From positions 7,803,705 to 7,867,704 of the forward strand of contig OX419338.1 of the NCBI GenBank assembly GCA_948470475.1: DNA of 64,000 bases, read 5' to 3'. The stretch is from Galaxea fascicularis. Lineage: Eukaryota > Cnidaria > Anthozoa > Scleractinia > Euphylliidae. The notes under the pieces are model-generated. The model did not search any database. It was not told the DNA's origin and was given only the letters and a program-made list of their open reading frames with translations. The translations under genes and the position numbers were made by a program. This document shows positions 18,861 to 30,954 of this stretch, one piece after another (within the stretch, counting starts at the first letter, position 1; each line of letters begins with the position of its first letter).

Positions 18861-20168
18861 GAAACTGTTGCCCTTGGATAGGCTGAAAACATTTTTTCAA
18901 ATAGAATTATCCACCAATGTAGCTTCTTTTAAATGTCATCTCATCCTGTAAAACCTAAACTAATCTGAGAAAATAGAACTCTTTTTCACAATTAAAATGT
19001 TACAAATTTTCTTTAGATATCATGGTGCGGAGTTACTGCAATGCGAGTTAATTGATGTAGGTAAATACATGGGCACCTGTACGTTTGTTTCAAATTGTCA
19101 CTAATAATCAGTATGACTATATGAAATAAGTTCCTTGCACATCATCTTTCTTGTGCGCAGACTACCCCAAAAACAACAACAACAACAACAAAAAAAACAA
19201 TTTGAAATAACTGAGATGATTCATTGAAAAGTGGAGCCTTTCATAACTTCGTGTGAGTTAACTTTCAGCCACATGTGTAACACAAATCAAAGCCACATCT
19301 GTAAAAAGTTTTAAACCAGATACTTTATTGTATCTGTTGTGGTTCAAATTTAATATCTTTGGTTTAAAAGTTTTCAAACCAGTTTAATTTTTGTTTTCCT
19401 TTGTCTCAGATTATGGTAATGACTCTGAGACAAAGGGAATCCAAAATTAAACTGGTTTGAAAATTTTTAAACCAAAGAAAAATTTGAACCACAACATATC
19501 CATCCGTAGTTCAACTTCCTCTCAGCGCAGGTTTTTGTCTCAAGTCCTTGTTTTATTTTTTGCGCAAGACTTAAGAATCCCTGGTAAAGTCCATTGTAAA
19601 CATTTTGGCCTCTTGTTCATGATGTTCTTCTGAGATGACCATAATGGTTGACATACACGAGGGGAATGGTGGCAGGGAATGTTCCAATGTACAGTTCACA
19701 CTGAAGGGAACAAACATTTTTCAGGCCAATGATCCTTGCAAAAGGTCCATGAATTTAAGCATAAAAGCAATGCTGATGCCGCAGATGATGGTGATGAAAG
19801 TTCAGGTTATGGCGATGATGGTGACGATGACGGCGACAACAATGACTGCATCATGAAAAGTAAGGTTTCTATTTCAATTTCTCTTCAAAATCTCTGCCAT
19901 TTCGTTTTCCAACCACTGTGTCTGATATAGCAGACACTCAAAACACCTCTGGTGTAGGACCTTTATATAAAGTATAGTAATTTTCCGAAGAAGTTGTACC
20001 AAGAAACACGTAAACCACCTAATGTTAGTCTTTCTCTTCCATGTTATCCAGGTTATACTCAAACCCGCCAAAGCTTTTAGTTTGCACAAAATTCTGACGC
20101 ATGACTTTTGGCCATTTGACCATGGTGTTAAAATTGCACTCATGAAGTCGGGTGCAGAGCACTTTTCC
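18861..20168. other. Interval between the convergent 3' ends of CFAP95 and TIPRL
   Basis: Contains both 3' flanks, an AAC microsatellite (about 19178-19192), a long hairpin repeat (about 19355-19495), and an open frame at 19736-19930 rich in Asp and Gly that comes from a GATGATGG low-complexity tract. I see no supported gene. Confidence 0.5.
19355..19495. repeat. Long AT-rich hairpin (foldback) repeat
   Basis: Nearly complementary arms of about 60-65 bp (left: TTGTGGTTCAAATTTAATAT..., right: ...GAAAAATTTGAACCACAA) surround a short centre between CTTTGTCTCAGA and CTCTGAGACAAAG. It would form a strong stem in DNA or RNA. A diverged copy is at 5080-5262. Confidence 0.75.
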
Positions 20169-23100
20169 CTAACTAACAGATTGTTCAACACCAAACGTTT
20201 CATCAACTCCATCGGGGAATGATAGTCTTTCGAACTTTTCATGCTGTAGAAACAAATGCTGTTCCAGTTGTGTGGGATCTGTGACAGGGACCTTCGAATG
20301 AACACAAAGAATAATATCCCATCAGAACATATAATTATCGTTTGGCATTAGGACACCATCAAAATCTTCTGGCTCCTTCCTCTCCATGTATGTAAACTAA
20401 GCTTACCTTCAATTCCAAGATGTCTTGTATCTTTCTTTCTTTTGAGGAATATTCTCTTAACATGTAGGAAGAGCCAGCCTGAAATGTCATGAAAAACAAA
20501 GTCACTGGCTCTCATGGTTCTGTAAAATAAACTGGTAAGGCACACTATTGCTTGGAGAATTAAATAAAGAACAAACACGTTGTTTAAAAGGGGCACATGT
20601 GCCTGGGCAAAAAGATGCTCACTTTTTGAAGGATAATTAAAAAGCTAATTCAAATAAAGTCAGATAAGCTTTCACGGATAATTACAATTATTATAACAAG
20701 GTAGGGCACAGTCCTGGTGCATTCCCATGATCCGTGTCAATTTTGTCAGAACCTTTCCCAATTCAAAGAAGGGCTACCGAAGACGGCAAGATTTCCGTAT
20801 AACCCCATACATTAATTATACATGCATTTTATGACTCAAACTCTATTTGTTTTGTTTTTTTTTTTTGGGGGGGGGGAGGGGGGTAAATAGGTATGTGCAG
20901 CACCAAAGGGTATGGTTTTTGTAGGCGTTTTGGTCTGAAATAGGGTATGGTTTGTACACTTTACAGTCTTGAATTGGTGGCGCATTATGCAACCTGTTTT
21001 GTAGTGTGGAATTTATTTTAAGCTCAAAACTTTATACAGTTTTGTATCCTACTTAATAAAAGTGTATAAACATTGCCTTTGACATTGGTCTGACCTAAGG
21101 AACTGATTATAAGGCAGGTCTGAAATAACGTATTGAATTAAGGGTCAGGTTTGAAAATAGGGTAGGAAAAATCACAGATTTTGGTCTGAAATAGGGTAAG
21201 GGTTTCAAGAAGTGTGCTGCACACCCCCACCTGGGGAACTGGGTTAGTATGACAGTGGTGCATGGATAATTATTAATTTATGGGGCTGTGTGGAAATCTT
21301 TCTCCAACAGACGACAAAAAAGGATTGGGCAACAAAAACAAGCAATAAAACAAGAAGACAAGATAAAACAGAAAAGGAAAAGATTGACAGGTCCTATTAA
21401 ATTTCTTTTCAAAAACTCATTAACAATTCATAACGGAAAAACAAAAGAAATATTATGTAAAATGTTTAATGAGTGTCTTTATATTTGATCTAGACATGGC
21501 TACATTTTACAGCCAATTCTATCAGGAAAAATAATAATAAACCCAATGATTACTCTACAAATCAATAGATCTACCACAAAAGTTTTTGAAGCTGTTCAAA
21601 AAACTTGAAGATGGCAGTGTTTTATCGGGTTTAAAGACACTGCTATTCGTTTTTTACTGTGAAAATCCGAAAACCGTGAACACTAGAAATATTTTTGGAA
21701 TGTTATTGTGTTTCAAGTTAAAAGCCAATCACACACAAGAAAACTAAACCGCAAACAGTAACGCTAACTAGTTTGTGGTTTCATCTTGCTTCTGATTGGT
21801 TGCTGCACAACTGGAAATGTCAAAAGTGAATGAAAGTGTTCATGGTTTTTGGATTTGCACAGTAAACATAACATAAAAAATCTACAATCTGCACACACTC
21901 CAAGTACCTTGTGATATATTCTTGTATCATTAATCCTGACCAGAACTCCATCAACTCTCAAGAAAAATCTCAGAAGAATAAAGAAACCACCTTGCATGAC
22001 TCGCTGAAATGACAACACACAAAACTTCAGTATTGGGAAATTCATGGCAACTCCATAAATTCAACACAATGTTTGTGACATCATAATAATATTACAGCCC
22101 CAATCTGTACAAAATGCACTTCTACATTTCAGCCAGATAAGATTATGCGGTCATCATAGCAAAATACATCAGACACTGAAGCTGTTTAAAATGCTAACAG
22201 AAGACATTACAGAGTACATGATTAACACTACACTGGCAAGGAAAAGTACCAAAATTGTATATTTTCTGTCCTATTTTGCTCTGCTTGCCTCTCCCTACAC
22301 TGATGCAACAACTGCACACAAAAATATGCAGCTGTACACCTGCTGCAATAAAAAACACTTCAAATAGCTAATTGATGGACAGGAAAAACAAAAGATCAAG
22401 TTGTTGACTATTTGCCAGTGCTTCATGCTATAAAAACCACTTAGATTCACAAGTAATTTTCAAACAGTAGCTTAATAACCAAAAGATTATATTAATAAAA
22501 GACTAAGTAACATGTATTACCATTTTGACATTTAACTTTGCTATACCATTGTCTGCTAATTCATCCTCATACAAAATAACATCCTCATAAAAATAGATTT
22601 TTTCTTTGACCCTAAGTTGCTCCAAGTTTATTCTTTCATCGGTAGGTTCAACCTGCAATTAAAAAAAATAATATTGAGATCAAATGACCCTGGGAGAGCA
22701 CCTTAAGGAGGCTGTAGTGGCTGTAGTGTTTGTGGAATGACAAACGATTTCAACTGAGAAGGACATTTAATGGTGTGGGCAAAGTTACTATATGATGCGT
22801 GCATCTTGGTTATGGTGTGTGTAGATTGTGTGGGCGCGTGCAGCTAAAAACCCTTTCCAGCCTCCTTAAAATAAATTTTAAATGTATGAGGGTTAAGTTG
22901 TTTAAAAATAAAAATCTTTATTACGAGGGCTCAGTTGTTTATTAATGGAATTAAGGCAAAATTTCTGGCCTTTTAACATCACTTTGTGGTAAGAGTAAAT
23001 GACTAGGAATCTTTTTTGCTAAGAACATTCAAAATGTAAGTGTACATGTACCGAGGTCTCTCTCTGTCTCTTGTACATGAATCTGAAAATGGGTCATGAT

Positions 23101-24330
23101 TACTCAACCAATATTGTTGTACATATGTGACATAAAAAATTAAGATGAGAGCAAAAGCAGTACCTTCATAATGATTTCCTTCTTGCTTGTCAGTGTACCC
23201 CTGTAATCAGTGGTGAATGTCCAGTCAAAAGGCTTGATCACTTCTTTGATATACTCTGAATCTTGCCTGCAAAGTGGTTTTAAGTAACAAAGCATATCAA
23301 CGTCTGTAAAAGACTATCAATGTAGTGTATTAATCTCTAAAACTCTAGACAAATTTGACTCTGAAATGATAATTACCTCAGTACTGGTGGTGAATGTTTA
23401 CCTTTTACTCTGCCACTCATCTGCCACTGCAACTTTCATCAAGTCATGCTTGTTGTCAACCAGTTTAAGTGCATCTAGTGCATTAAATTGGATTCCAAAA
23501 CCTGCGGCATGATCAATCTGAAGAACATTGTCACCAAACAGCATTTCTGGAAGAGATGGAAGCTCCAGCTCAGCTGAGATCCTGTGTGCATATAACATGC
23601 AAAATGAAAATCAATAAGCATAATTCTCATTGGCCAAAATCGACAGAAGCAGCAGACTTTTTGATGCTGGTTATTTGAGCAACCTACAAGCATAGCCAGA
23701 AAAAAGGATACAAGGAACCAGAGACAAAAAACTTAAGAAAAGGAAATCTAACTGTCTGTATGAAAACAAGGTCACCCAATATTCTCCCTTGTTTTCAGCA
23801 CAACAGGTAAAAGAGGTTTTCAGGCTGGTAGAGAAGTTATGGCCATGTTTTAATTACATCTGCTTTAAAGCTATTTTAGGCGGTAATGTTTTGTTACTGC
23901 CTGAAAAGGAGAACACTGCACTTCTACCCAAAGGCCAGGTCACTGACCGCACTACTGTAAAATGGACTACTGACAATTTGTAATTGGACACCTTTTAAGA
24001 ATCCAATCAGAACAGTCATTTGTTCAATAATATGATTATTAAGATTATTCAAGGAATCTGCAGATACACGGTTAACCTGTGATGAGGCTCTACTTGCGTG
24101 TCGATTTCTTCGGAGGTATTAGCAATTGTTTTCTATAGGTCTTTAAATTTGAAGTAAAATAAAGTCATTGATTGATTGATCGATGGCAAACCAAAAAAAT
24201 AGGATAACTCTTGGCATTAATTGTAACTTACATTATCAGCTTACCTGTCAGCATCTTCGGCTTTAAGAATTGCCCCTTTAGCGGTTGTTATTTTCCAGGG
24301 ACCAAAGCTAAAAGTATCAGTCTTTTTCAT
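20169..24330 (-). CDS. TIPRL: TIP41-like protein, TOR/PP2A signalling regulator, 7 exons
   Basis: Homologue of TIPRL/Tip41, which binds PP2A-family catalytic subunits and modulates TOR and stress signalling in the cytosol. Exons in coding order: 24245-24330, 23402-23581, 23164-23266, 22521-22652, 21908-22003, 20407-20478, 20169-20291. They total 792 nt, giving 263 aa; human TIPRL has 272. Family blocks seen: [18 protein letters not shown], the segment with [29 protein letters not shown], the [19 protein letters not shown] block, [20 protein letters not shown], and [15 protein letters not shown]. The start ATG has an in-frame TAG 15 bases upstream. The last exon starts at 20291 ([11 protein letters not shown]); an acceptor-like AG 13 bases inside it would break the frame. 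Promoter region shared with the PLP enzyme gene. Confidence 0.95.
20862..21236. mobile_element. G-rich ended non-autonomous repeat in a TIPRL 3' interval/intron
   Basis: A G-run (about 20868-20883) precedes AGGTATGTGCAGCACC, and the far end carries GTGTGCTGCACACCCCCACC, giving inverted termini. The inside repeats AGGGTATGG and GGTCTGAAATAGGGTA. It lies between TIPRL exons 5 and 6. It encodes nothing recognisable. Confidence 0.6.
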
Positions 24331-24516
24331 GCTCACTTCTTTCTACAAATTCACAGAATTTTTACCAAAAAACCCTCAAGAGACTCCCAATTTTACCCCC
24401 ATCTCACTCCCTTATTTGAGCCTGTTTAGCAATACACAGCGGAGTCCAAACAAAACATGCGCGTGCAAGCATTTTTGATTTACTCCGCTGGCCACAAAAA
24501 GCGTCAAACTTCCAAG
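24331..24516. promoter_or_regulatory. Putative bidirectional promoter of TIPRL and the PLP enzyme gene
   Basis: Only 186 bp lie between the divergent start codons. A 9-bp inverted repeat, CAGCGGAGT (about 24437-24445) and ACTCCGCTG (about 24482-24490), sits close to the plus-strand start. The plus-strand start codon lies in AAGATGGCGGA, resembling the YY1 site often found at transcription starts. Activity is inferred from spacing and motifs. Confidence 0.5.
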
Positions 24517-27500
24517 ATGGCGGACGAGGCGGAAGAAAACTTGTGCCAGAATCTCGACAAAACGACGATTATAAAGCATCACTACCAGGGTATCATGGCT
24601 TTCAATACCGTTGAAAATTTCGTTAGCTCATCCGAAAAAGACTATTTGCCGCCAAAGTTTCCTTTTGAACTTCCCTCATTTGACAGATCACTGACATTTG
24701 GCTTGGAAATGCGCAAACACTTTCTCCTCGATCTGGACAACTGGACCTTTCTAAATCATGGAGCTTTCGGTTGCGCCCTTAAAGATGCACTGGAGACAGC
24801 GTACAAGTGGCAGTGTTACATAGAGAAGCAGCCGGTGCGATTTATAGACAGAGAAATGCTGCCGCTGCTAGCTCATGTCAACAGGAGACTGGCAAAATTT
24901 GTGGGCTCGGATCCCAGAGATATTGTTCTCTTACCTAATGCTACTGCTGCGATCAACACCGTAATAAAGTCGATAGATTGGCACCCAGGAGATACTGTGT
25001 ACTTCTTGAACACTTGCTATTACACTGTGAAGAAATTATTCAGGCACCTACGTAATGAATATGGTAAGCAAAGACAGTACGACTGAGTCCGGAGGATAGG
25101 GTCCACAGCTTCAGAATTGTGGTCGTTTGGCGCCAAAGTCGATTTTCTCAACAACACTTCACCTGGACTGAGGTCGTTTTGTCTGATAATGTGAAGTCAG
25201 TTGATTTGCCAGATAAAAGCTATAGACAGATATTACGTGAAATAATTATTATTAGGTGTCAACAACAGAAGGGAAATAATTTATCACTATTTTGTGTTTG
25301 CCGTGATGCTGCCAAATTCACCCCTTGTATGCAAATGTCAGCCAGTGAAGAAACAAACCACCAAGCACACTGTTTTTGCTTGATTAATATTATTATTATA
25401 AAGAAGATTATTTTTACTTTTAGGAAACTTTCTTTAAAGGTTTTTGCATATAAGCAAGTTTGTTAAGTACAATAATCGTTGGTATAAATAATGGAGAAGC
25501 GTGAGCATTCATCATTTATAGTCATTGGTCTTTCTATTTTGTTTTCAGGTGTAATTTTAAAGGAAATAACTATCACCTTTCCTGCAAACAGTGGTGAAAT
25601 TCTAAAAAAGATAAGGGATACCTTGGAAGAAGGTACAAGACTGGCACTCTTTGGTCATATTCCCAGTAATTATCCCATAATAATGCCAGTGGAAGAGATG
25701 GTGAAGCTGTGCCACAGAAAGGGTGTTCCAGTTTTGATTGATGGAGCACATGCCTTAGGGAGCTTGCCATTAAATCTGGCAGCTCTCAAGGCTGATTATT
25801 ACGTGGCTAATGCTCACAAGTGGCTTGCTTGTCCCAAGGTAACGGCTCTAGAAAAAAGGCAAATTTTTTACACAAACAATAATTATTGCAAAACCTGCAT
25901 TCAATTAGCTTTTAATGGCATGGCTACCTTGGCATTAGCTTGGCATTACTGAGGGTCCCCTATACCACTTTGGAAAATGCATTCACATAAAAATATTGAG
26001 ACTGTTCACGCGTCACGGATAATTCCCAAACTTCGTTCACGTTCACGAAAAATCAAATATCGGCAATCACGAATCATGAATGGACAAATAAACCTAAGTC
26101 ACGTTTCACGAGAAAAAAATAGTCCCAATCACATTTCACGAAAAAAGTATAGGGGACCCTCATTACTGTGTAGCTATGCTGTATGTGAAATCAGAATGAT
26201 TCTGTTTTGTGGATTTTCACATAAGGTCATAAAAGTTCAGTTTTAATGTACTTTTGTTGTCGTAACTTACTTTAGGCTGTCAGGTTGCACATGTGAATGG
26301 CCTAGAATTTTTTTTTTCAATTCTCTCAGACATAATAATTATGTGATAAAAGCCTGTAATAACAGCAAATCCTCTGCCAGCCTGTGTCTTGATATAATGT
26401 AGGTTGCCTTTGATTTAACTCTTTATTACACCCATTTTGAAATCACTTGTCATTCATGAAATCTGATTGGCTCTCAACAGTGCAATTTATCCCCAAATTG
26501 CCCCCAAATTGCACCACTTTTGGCTCTAAATCACATCCTTTTTTAAACATTAAATAAATATTAATATTGACAAAAACCTGTGTGATTTCAAAATGGGTGT
26601 AATAAAGTAGTAATTGAACTTCGTACCGTGCAATTTTGGTTTAAAATCATACTTGTGATTTCAAATCTAAATCGCGCTGTGCGCTCATTCAATTTTGAAA
26701 TCACACTTATGATTCCAGACCAAATTGCACTCCACTCAGTTCAATAATCATTATTTATACACTATTAAAGAGTGACCAGCATCAAATGGGCTTCTAATAA
26801 AACCCCTGATCTTCCGGGTTAACTACTACAACTGTAATAACTCATTTGAAACACATTGTAATTTTGACAGGGTTGCGGTTTCCTGTATGTGTCTAAACGG
26901 CACCAGTCTTTGATTAAGCCCCTTGTAGTTTCAAGTGGATTTGGTGCAGGATTTAACTCGCAGTTCATCTGGACAGGTGATTGTTTTGTAAGGAAACCTG
27001 TGCACAAAGTTGTCCTATCAGTGTGGTTGTTGCTGTTTTCTTTTTTGTTTTTGCCGGTCAATATTGGCTATGCACATCTACTGCTATCCTCTTATCAATC
27101 GTGGTGTAGATATAACTGTTTTTTGGGAGAGGCAATGCTGTCAGGATCGGTGGAGGGGGGAAACTTGGTTAAAATGGTTTTCATACATCATTTGCACTCA
27201 CCTCTTTCACGGGAAGATATAAACCCACAATAATATTGACCTGCTCCCAACATCAGTGGCTTCATAGCTAAGTTGGTTAGAACATTGCACTGTATCATGA
27301 GGTCATGGGTTCAAACCATGATAAAGTCCTGATTTTTTTCAGGGTTCTTTACGTAATTGCATAAATTGCTTTCAAAACTGCGAGGATCATCCTTCACCTT
27401 CAGAATGGTTTTTAAAGTGTTGTGGTTTTGTGTACTTAAGAGATTTTTATATAGGAATTATGGTAATCTGACCAAATTTAGGCACAAAGGGTGGTTACAT

Positions 27501-29201
27501 TCAGCAGTTTTTTGCCTTCAAAAAATTCTAATGTACATTGTAGAATGTCATATTTGTATGTGCATCTGAGATGCTGATAGTTATGAATGTTTTGTGATGT
27601 TAGGGGATTTCTGAAGGTTACTGCATTGGTGTTTACAAACTGCACATGTGGAAGCACATGAATTCAGGCACTTGCCTATAACAGTCATTTAAATATGGTT
27701 TATAGCCTAGGGTCCAAGTTATCAAGAGATTTGACTCTACCAGTATCCACAATGTCTTAATAAACTGTTTTAATACTTTATAACTGTTTCTGATGATAAA
27801 AGGTTTCATAAAGCACTTTAGAATAAAAAGGAGCAATTTAAAGAGTGAACAACGTTTTGATATATTTCAAACTTGATTAATGATGACATGGAGTCATAGA
27901 AACGTTGTTCACTCTTTATATCGTTCATTTTTATTCTAAAGTGCTTTATAACTACTATAAATAAATGGGGAAAGGCCTTGTGACAATAGTGATGCCACTG
28001 AAGTCACTGAAGGAAAGACTGCCTCACATGTGTCATTTGATTCTAATAATTTTATTCTTTAGCTGTTGTCAGTAGTAGATTTTCATCATCTGTTTATGCC
28101 CGTTGTCAATGTGCTTTTCAGGTCTGAGAGATTACAGTCCTTACTTGGCTTTAAATACAGGTGAGAATTGTTGTTTCTTCTTTATTTAGGTTTTGTTATT
28201 ACAGACCACAATCATCATGCATACTAGAGCTCCCCAAAGCTTGTAAAGTTTTAGCCACTTTAAGCCTGTCGTAACTGGTGACTAAACCCAGAACATACAA
28301 CAGTCATTGTTATCTTACAGGGTTTTTGACTCAGAGGACCCATTTGCCCTTCTGTTGTGTGTTTGTTTTACAATTATTTTTTGGCTAATTTGTGCTACAG
28401 CTGTACAAGGAAAACCCTGCCTGTAACATCAAAAGGTCCTTGGATGACATAACTTGATAGCACTCTTGATTGGTCACACCATGCATTTGATTTATAAAGC
28501 CCATGACCCAAAACTACTTTGCCATGACAATTTTTAAACAGGGGTTCAATCTGGAATTATTTACTTGAAAAAGGGATATATTTGATTGAGAAGCATTTTG
28601 TTTATTTTTATGTAACATATTGGAAAGGCGAATTGACTGACTAAGCTTTGTCCACTTACATTGTACAGTTGATTATTATCAAGAAAAAAATTATATTCCT
28701 TTGAAGGAATCATGGCATTGTGCAGTCTCAAAGGTGTCCATAAATATTATTTATAATCTCCTTCCTTATTGCCTTTGTTCAGTGCTAGATTTCTGGGAGG
28801 CCATGGATCCTGAGCAAATTCGAAAACACAACAACACCCTGGCTAACCAAGCTGCGCTTATGCTAGCAGATAAGTGGGGAACCTGTCTATTATCACATGC
28901 CGATATGTTTGGGCCAATGGTGCTGGTGCGTCTACCAGAGGTACTGCTAGACTGTGTGACTCGTGGTGGTCTGGAGGAGGCAGTCAAGGCACATGCTGAA
29001 ATGATCCAGGCTAGGTTGCATTATGAATTTAGCATTGAAGTGCCAGTGAAGTTAATTCAGGGTAAACTACACACGCGGATCTCTGCTCACGTGTATAATG
29101 AGTTGAGTGATTATAGCAAGTTATGTGATGCGATTCTGGTCATGACTGATGAAGTGTGTAAGAGTCCCAATGCTTATGAGATGTACAAACATTACAGATA
29201 G
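24517..29201 (+). CDS. Class V PLP-dependent enzyme, isopenicillin-N-epimerase-like, 5 exons
   Basis: Predicted PLP enzyme of aminotransferase class V, nearest to proteins annotated as isopenicillin N epimerase-like or L-cysteine desulfhydrase-like. Substrate unknown. Exons: 24517-25063, 25549-25838, 26871-26976, 28122-28160, 28783-29201. They total 1401 nt, giving 466 aa. Seen: FLNHGAFG (78-85), LLPNATAAINTVIKS (138-152), IDGAHALGSLP with the PLP-ring Asp247, and ANAHKW with the Schiff-base Lys273. GCGFLYVSKRHQ follows, then VSSGFGAGFNSQFIWTG and GLRDYSPYLAL. The NHG, NAT and HKW motifs are typical of this group rather than of AGXT. All junctions are GT-AG and in phase. I chose the ATG at 24517 (AAGATGGCG) over 24457, which adds 20 unremarkable residues. 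No signal peptide is visible. Introns carry three MITEs and a SINE. Confidence 0.88.
25952..26160. mobile_element. hAT-type MITE in intron 2 of the PLP enzyme gene
   Basis: The 209-bp element has perfect 14-bp terminal inverted repeats, AGGGTCCCCTATAC. The same 8 bases, CATTACTG, lie on both sides (25944-25951 and 26161-26168). An 8-bp target duplication is characteristic of hAT transposons. The inside repeats TTTCACGA-like words. Confidence 0.88.
26421..26607. mobile_element. MITE with 26-bp perfect inverted termini
   Basis: CTTTATTACACCCATTTTGAAATCAC at 26421-26446 is exactly mirrored by the segment at 26582-26607. No coding capacity. A second inverted-repeat element starts about 20 bp further on. 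Confidence 0.8.
26627..26736. mobile_element. Inverted-repeat element adjoining the 26421 MITE
   Basis: GTGCAATTTTGGTTTAAAAT... at the left and ...GATTCCAGACCAAATTGCAC at the right are imperfect inverted repeats. Both arms also carry the TTTCAAA/TTTGAAATCACA words of the neighbouring MITE, suggesting related families. Confidence 0.6.
27256..27412 (+). repeat. tRNA-derived SINE, second family
   Basis: tRNA-like head: A-box-like TAGCTAAGTTGGTTAGAAC and B-box-like GGGTTCAAACC (about 27308). The body reads TTTTTTTCAGGGTTCTTTACG, then AATTGC words and CTGCGAGGATCATCCTTCACC. It differs from the SINE at 5690. It sits in intron 3 of the PLP enzyme gene. Confidence 0.8.
27808..27949. mobile_element. 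MITE with about 45-bp inverted arms
   Basis: ATAAAGCACTTTAGAATAAAAA and AAAGAGTGAACAACGTTT on the left are mirrored by AACGTTGTTCACTCTTT and TTTTTATTCTAAAGTGCTTTAT on the right around a central loop of about 45 bp. It lies in intron 3 of the PLP enzyme gene. Confidence 0.75.
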
Positions 29202-30954
29202 ATATACAGTCAATTCTTGTCAGGTTGTCGTCTTCTTGGAAATCTATAAAGATTGATAATTGGTGACATTTTTGAGCAGTCAAAATACTTCTGGCTGGAT
29301 TATGTATTAAATTTAATATTTTATTTTGGGTTGTTATTAGAAGCCGAGACACGGGTACCGGCACCCATATACTATGGACACAGTAAGTCTCTGTCCCGTT
29401 AAAGAATTAAAAGTGCAGACCAAATTAAAGGAATCTTAGAGGTACAGTGTACCCACCTATTTAGAATCCTGTACCCTCCTATTTCTTCAATTAATGAAAC
29501 CCCTCCTTTGAATAGGGTGTATTCCTCATGATAGCAATTTATTTATGACATTTTCTAAGACACTATTCACTATTTCAAAGTGTATTCTTTAAGGCGAACC
29601 ATCCAGGAGATAAATTAATATAAACGGCGTTTAAGTCAGGAATGAGAAAGAAAACATGTCATTCTCTCCTATCCATTTGCGTTCTACCCAAAACTCGGAA
29701 ATCGGTCATTTCACGTTCTTCGTTTGGCGACGACGGAAGGGGATGTTCGAAAGTGTAAAGCGCACGTGTACAGCGATTGTTTTTGCTCTTTCATCCCTTT
29801 GTTTTGTAACCTGCGATACGGCGTTCTTTTCTTCGGGCGTGAGAGGGGAATGGGGAGCGCAAACAGGAGGAGAAAAAGGAATGTCTATTTTAGCGAGCGG
29901 CAACAGGAGAGGCCTAAAATGACGAATGCTACAAGCATTTATCGCGATATTAACTAAAGAATTGTCAAAAACAAAATAAAGTGCGTTATGAAGCGTATTC
30001 TGCAACTTCTTTAAGGGCCGATTTACACGATACGATTTGTCGCGCGCGTCTTGGCGTATGTGACATAACGTAGAACAAAGTTGTGCCGTGTGAATGCTCC
30101 TACAACTTCTCTACCACAGACGCACGCGACCTAAAATTTGTCGTAGGATTTTGAATCATGTTTTAAAATCATACGACAGTCGTAGGTATAGGTAAATTGA
30201 ATGACAAGTGTCGTATACGATTTTTTGCATGGCGCGAGCAGCGGCGCGCTACAGAAGTTGCATGCGACAGTCGTAAGCAAAAATCGTACCGTGTAAATCG
30301 GCCTTAATGAATAGTTAAAGCATTAGAAGCAGACCCCATCGAACGACAACCTCAATGAACAGCATGTGCGCGCCGTCATCACAGCCATGCTGGTGTACCG
30401 TCAAGAAAACGATACTTATGAGTTTCTTGTGTTACTGTCCATCATGGCCGCCACGCCATTGCCATTTGAATGTTTGCTGGTTGCTTTATTTTAGGCCGCA
30501 AATTAACCAAAAATGACTTGGAGAGGCATGGCAGAGATAGCAGATGGGTTACCATTTTTTCTCTCAGAGAAGTCCCATTGTAACAACATGTAAGAACGGA
30601 CAAGCGTGCGTTTCTCGAAACACCCCGAAACTTTTCGGGCCTATTTTGGGTGTCATAATTATCATCATCATCATGAGCTTTATTTAAACACGGTTTCAAT
30701 TCATATATAAAAAGTAAGATATGCTCCTCCATCGAGCCGTGTATTTACAATTTAAAAACTACAGTATTAAAATTACACTTACAGTCGTTTTTCGAGAAAT
30801 GGGCACCAAAAAAGGTTTCAGTTCACAAGTGATGGAGTTCAGCATCGCGACTTAAACTGGTTTTACGAAGGGTGTCGGAAGCGTGAGTGTGTTTTTGGCC
30901 GAAAGCAGTAACAATGATCCACAGACACGACGGCCTCGACGTTCTGGCTATTCG
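29202..30954. other. Interval between the convergent PLP enzyme and TRPA genes
   Basis: Holds both 3' flanks and repeats: a TTAA-flanked MITE (30011-30307), sequence at about 29640-29940 whose overlapping open frames on both strands look spurious, and sequence at about 30440-30730 ending in an ATC microsatellite, likely a retroelement tail. No supported gene. Confidence 0.5.
30015..30303. mobile_element. piggyBac-like MITE flanked by TTAA
   Basis: Inverted termini GGGCCGATTTACACGATACG and (reverse) GGCCGATTTACACGGTACG bound a 289-bp element. TTAA flanks both ends (30011-30014 and 30304-30307), the target signature of piggyBac transposons. The inside repeats GTCGTA words and contains no transposase. 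Confidence 0.85.

Noticed and set aside
19736..19930. Acidic Asp/Gly-rich frame as an exon
   Set aside because: It derives from a GATGATGG low-complexity tract. A donor-like AAAAGTAAGG follows, but no partner exon or homology was found.
20278..20291. Splice acceptor CTGTCACAG inside the last TIPRL exon
   Set aside because: Using it leaves the wrong phase. The upstream TCGAAG acceptor gives [11 protein letters not shown] in frame and matches the family.
29656..30005. Overlapping frames of 88, 77 and 99 codons
   Set aside because: Open on both strands without family features, in repeat-like sequence between convergent genes.
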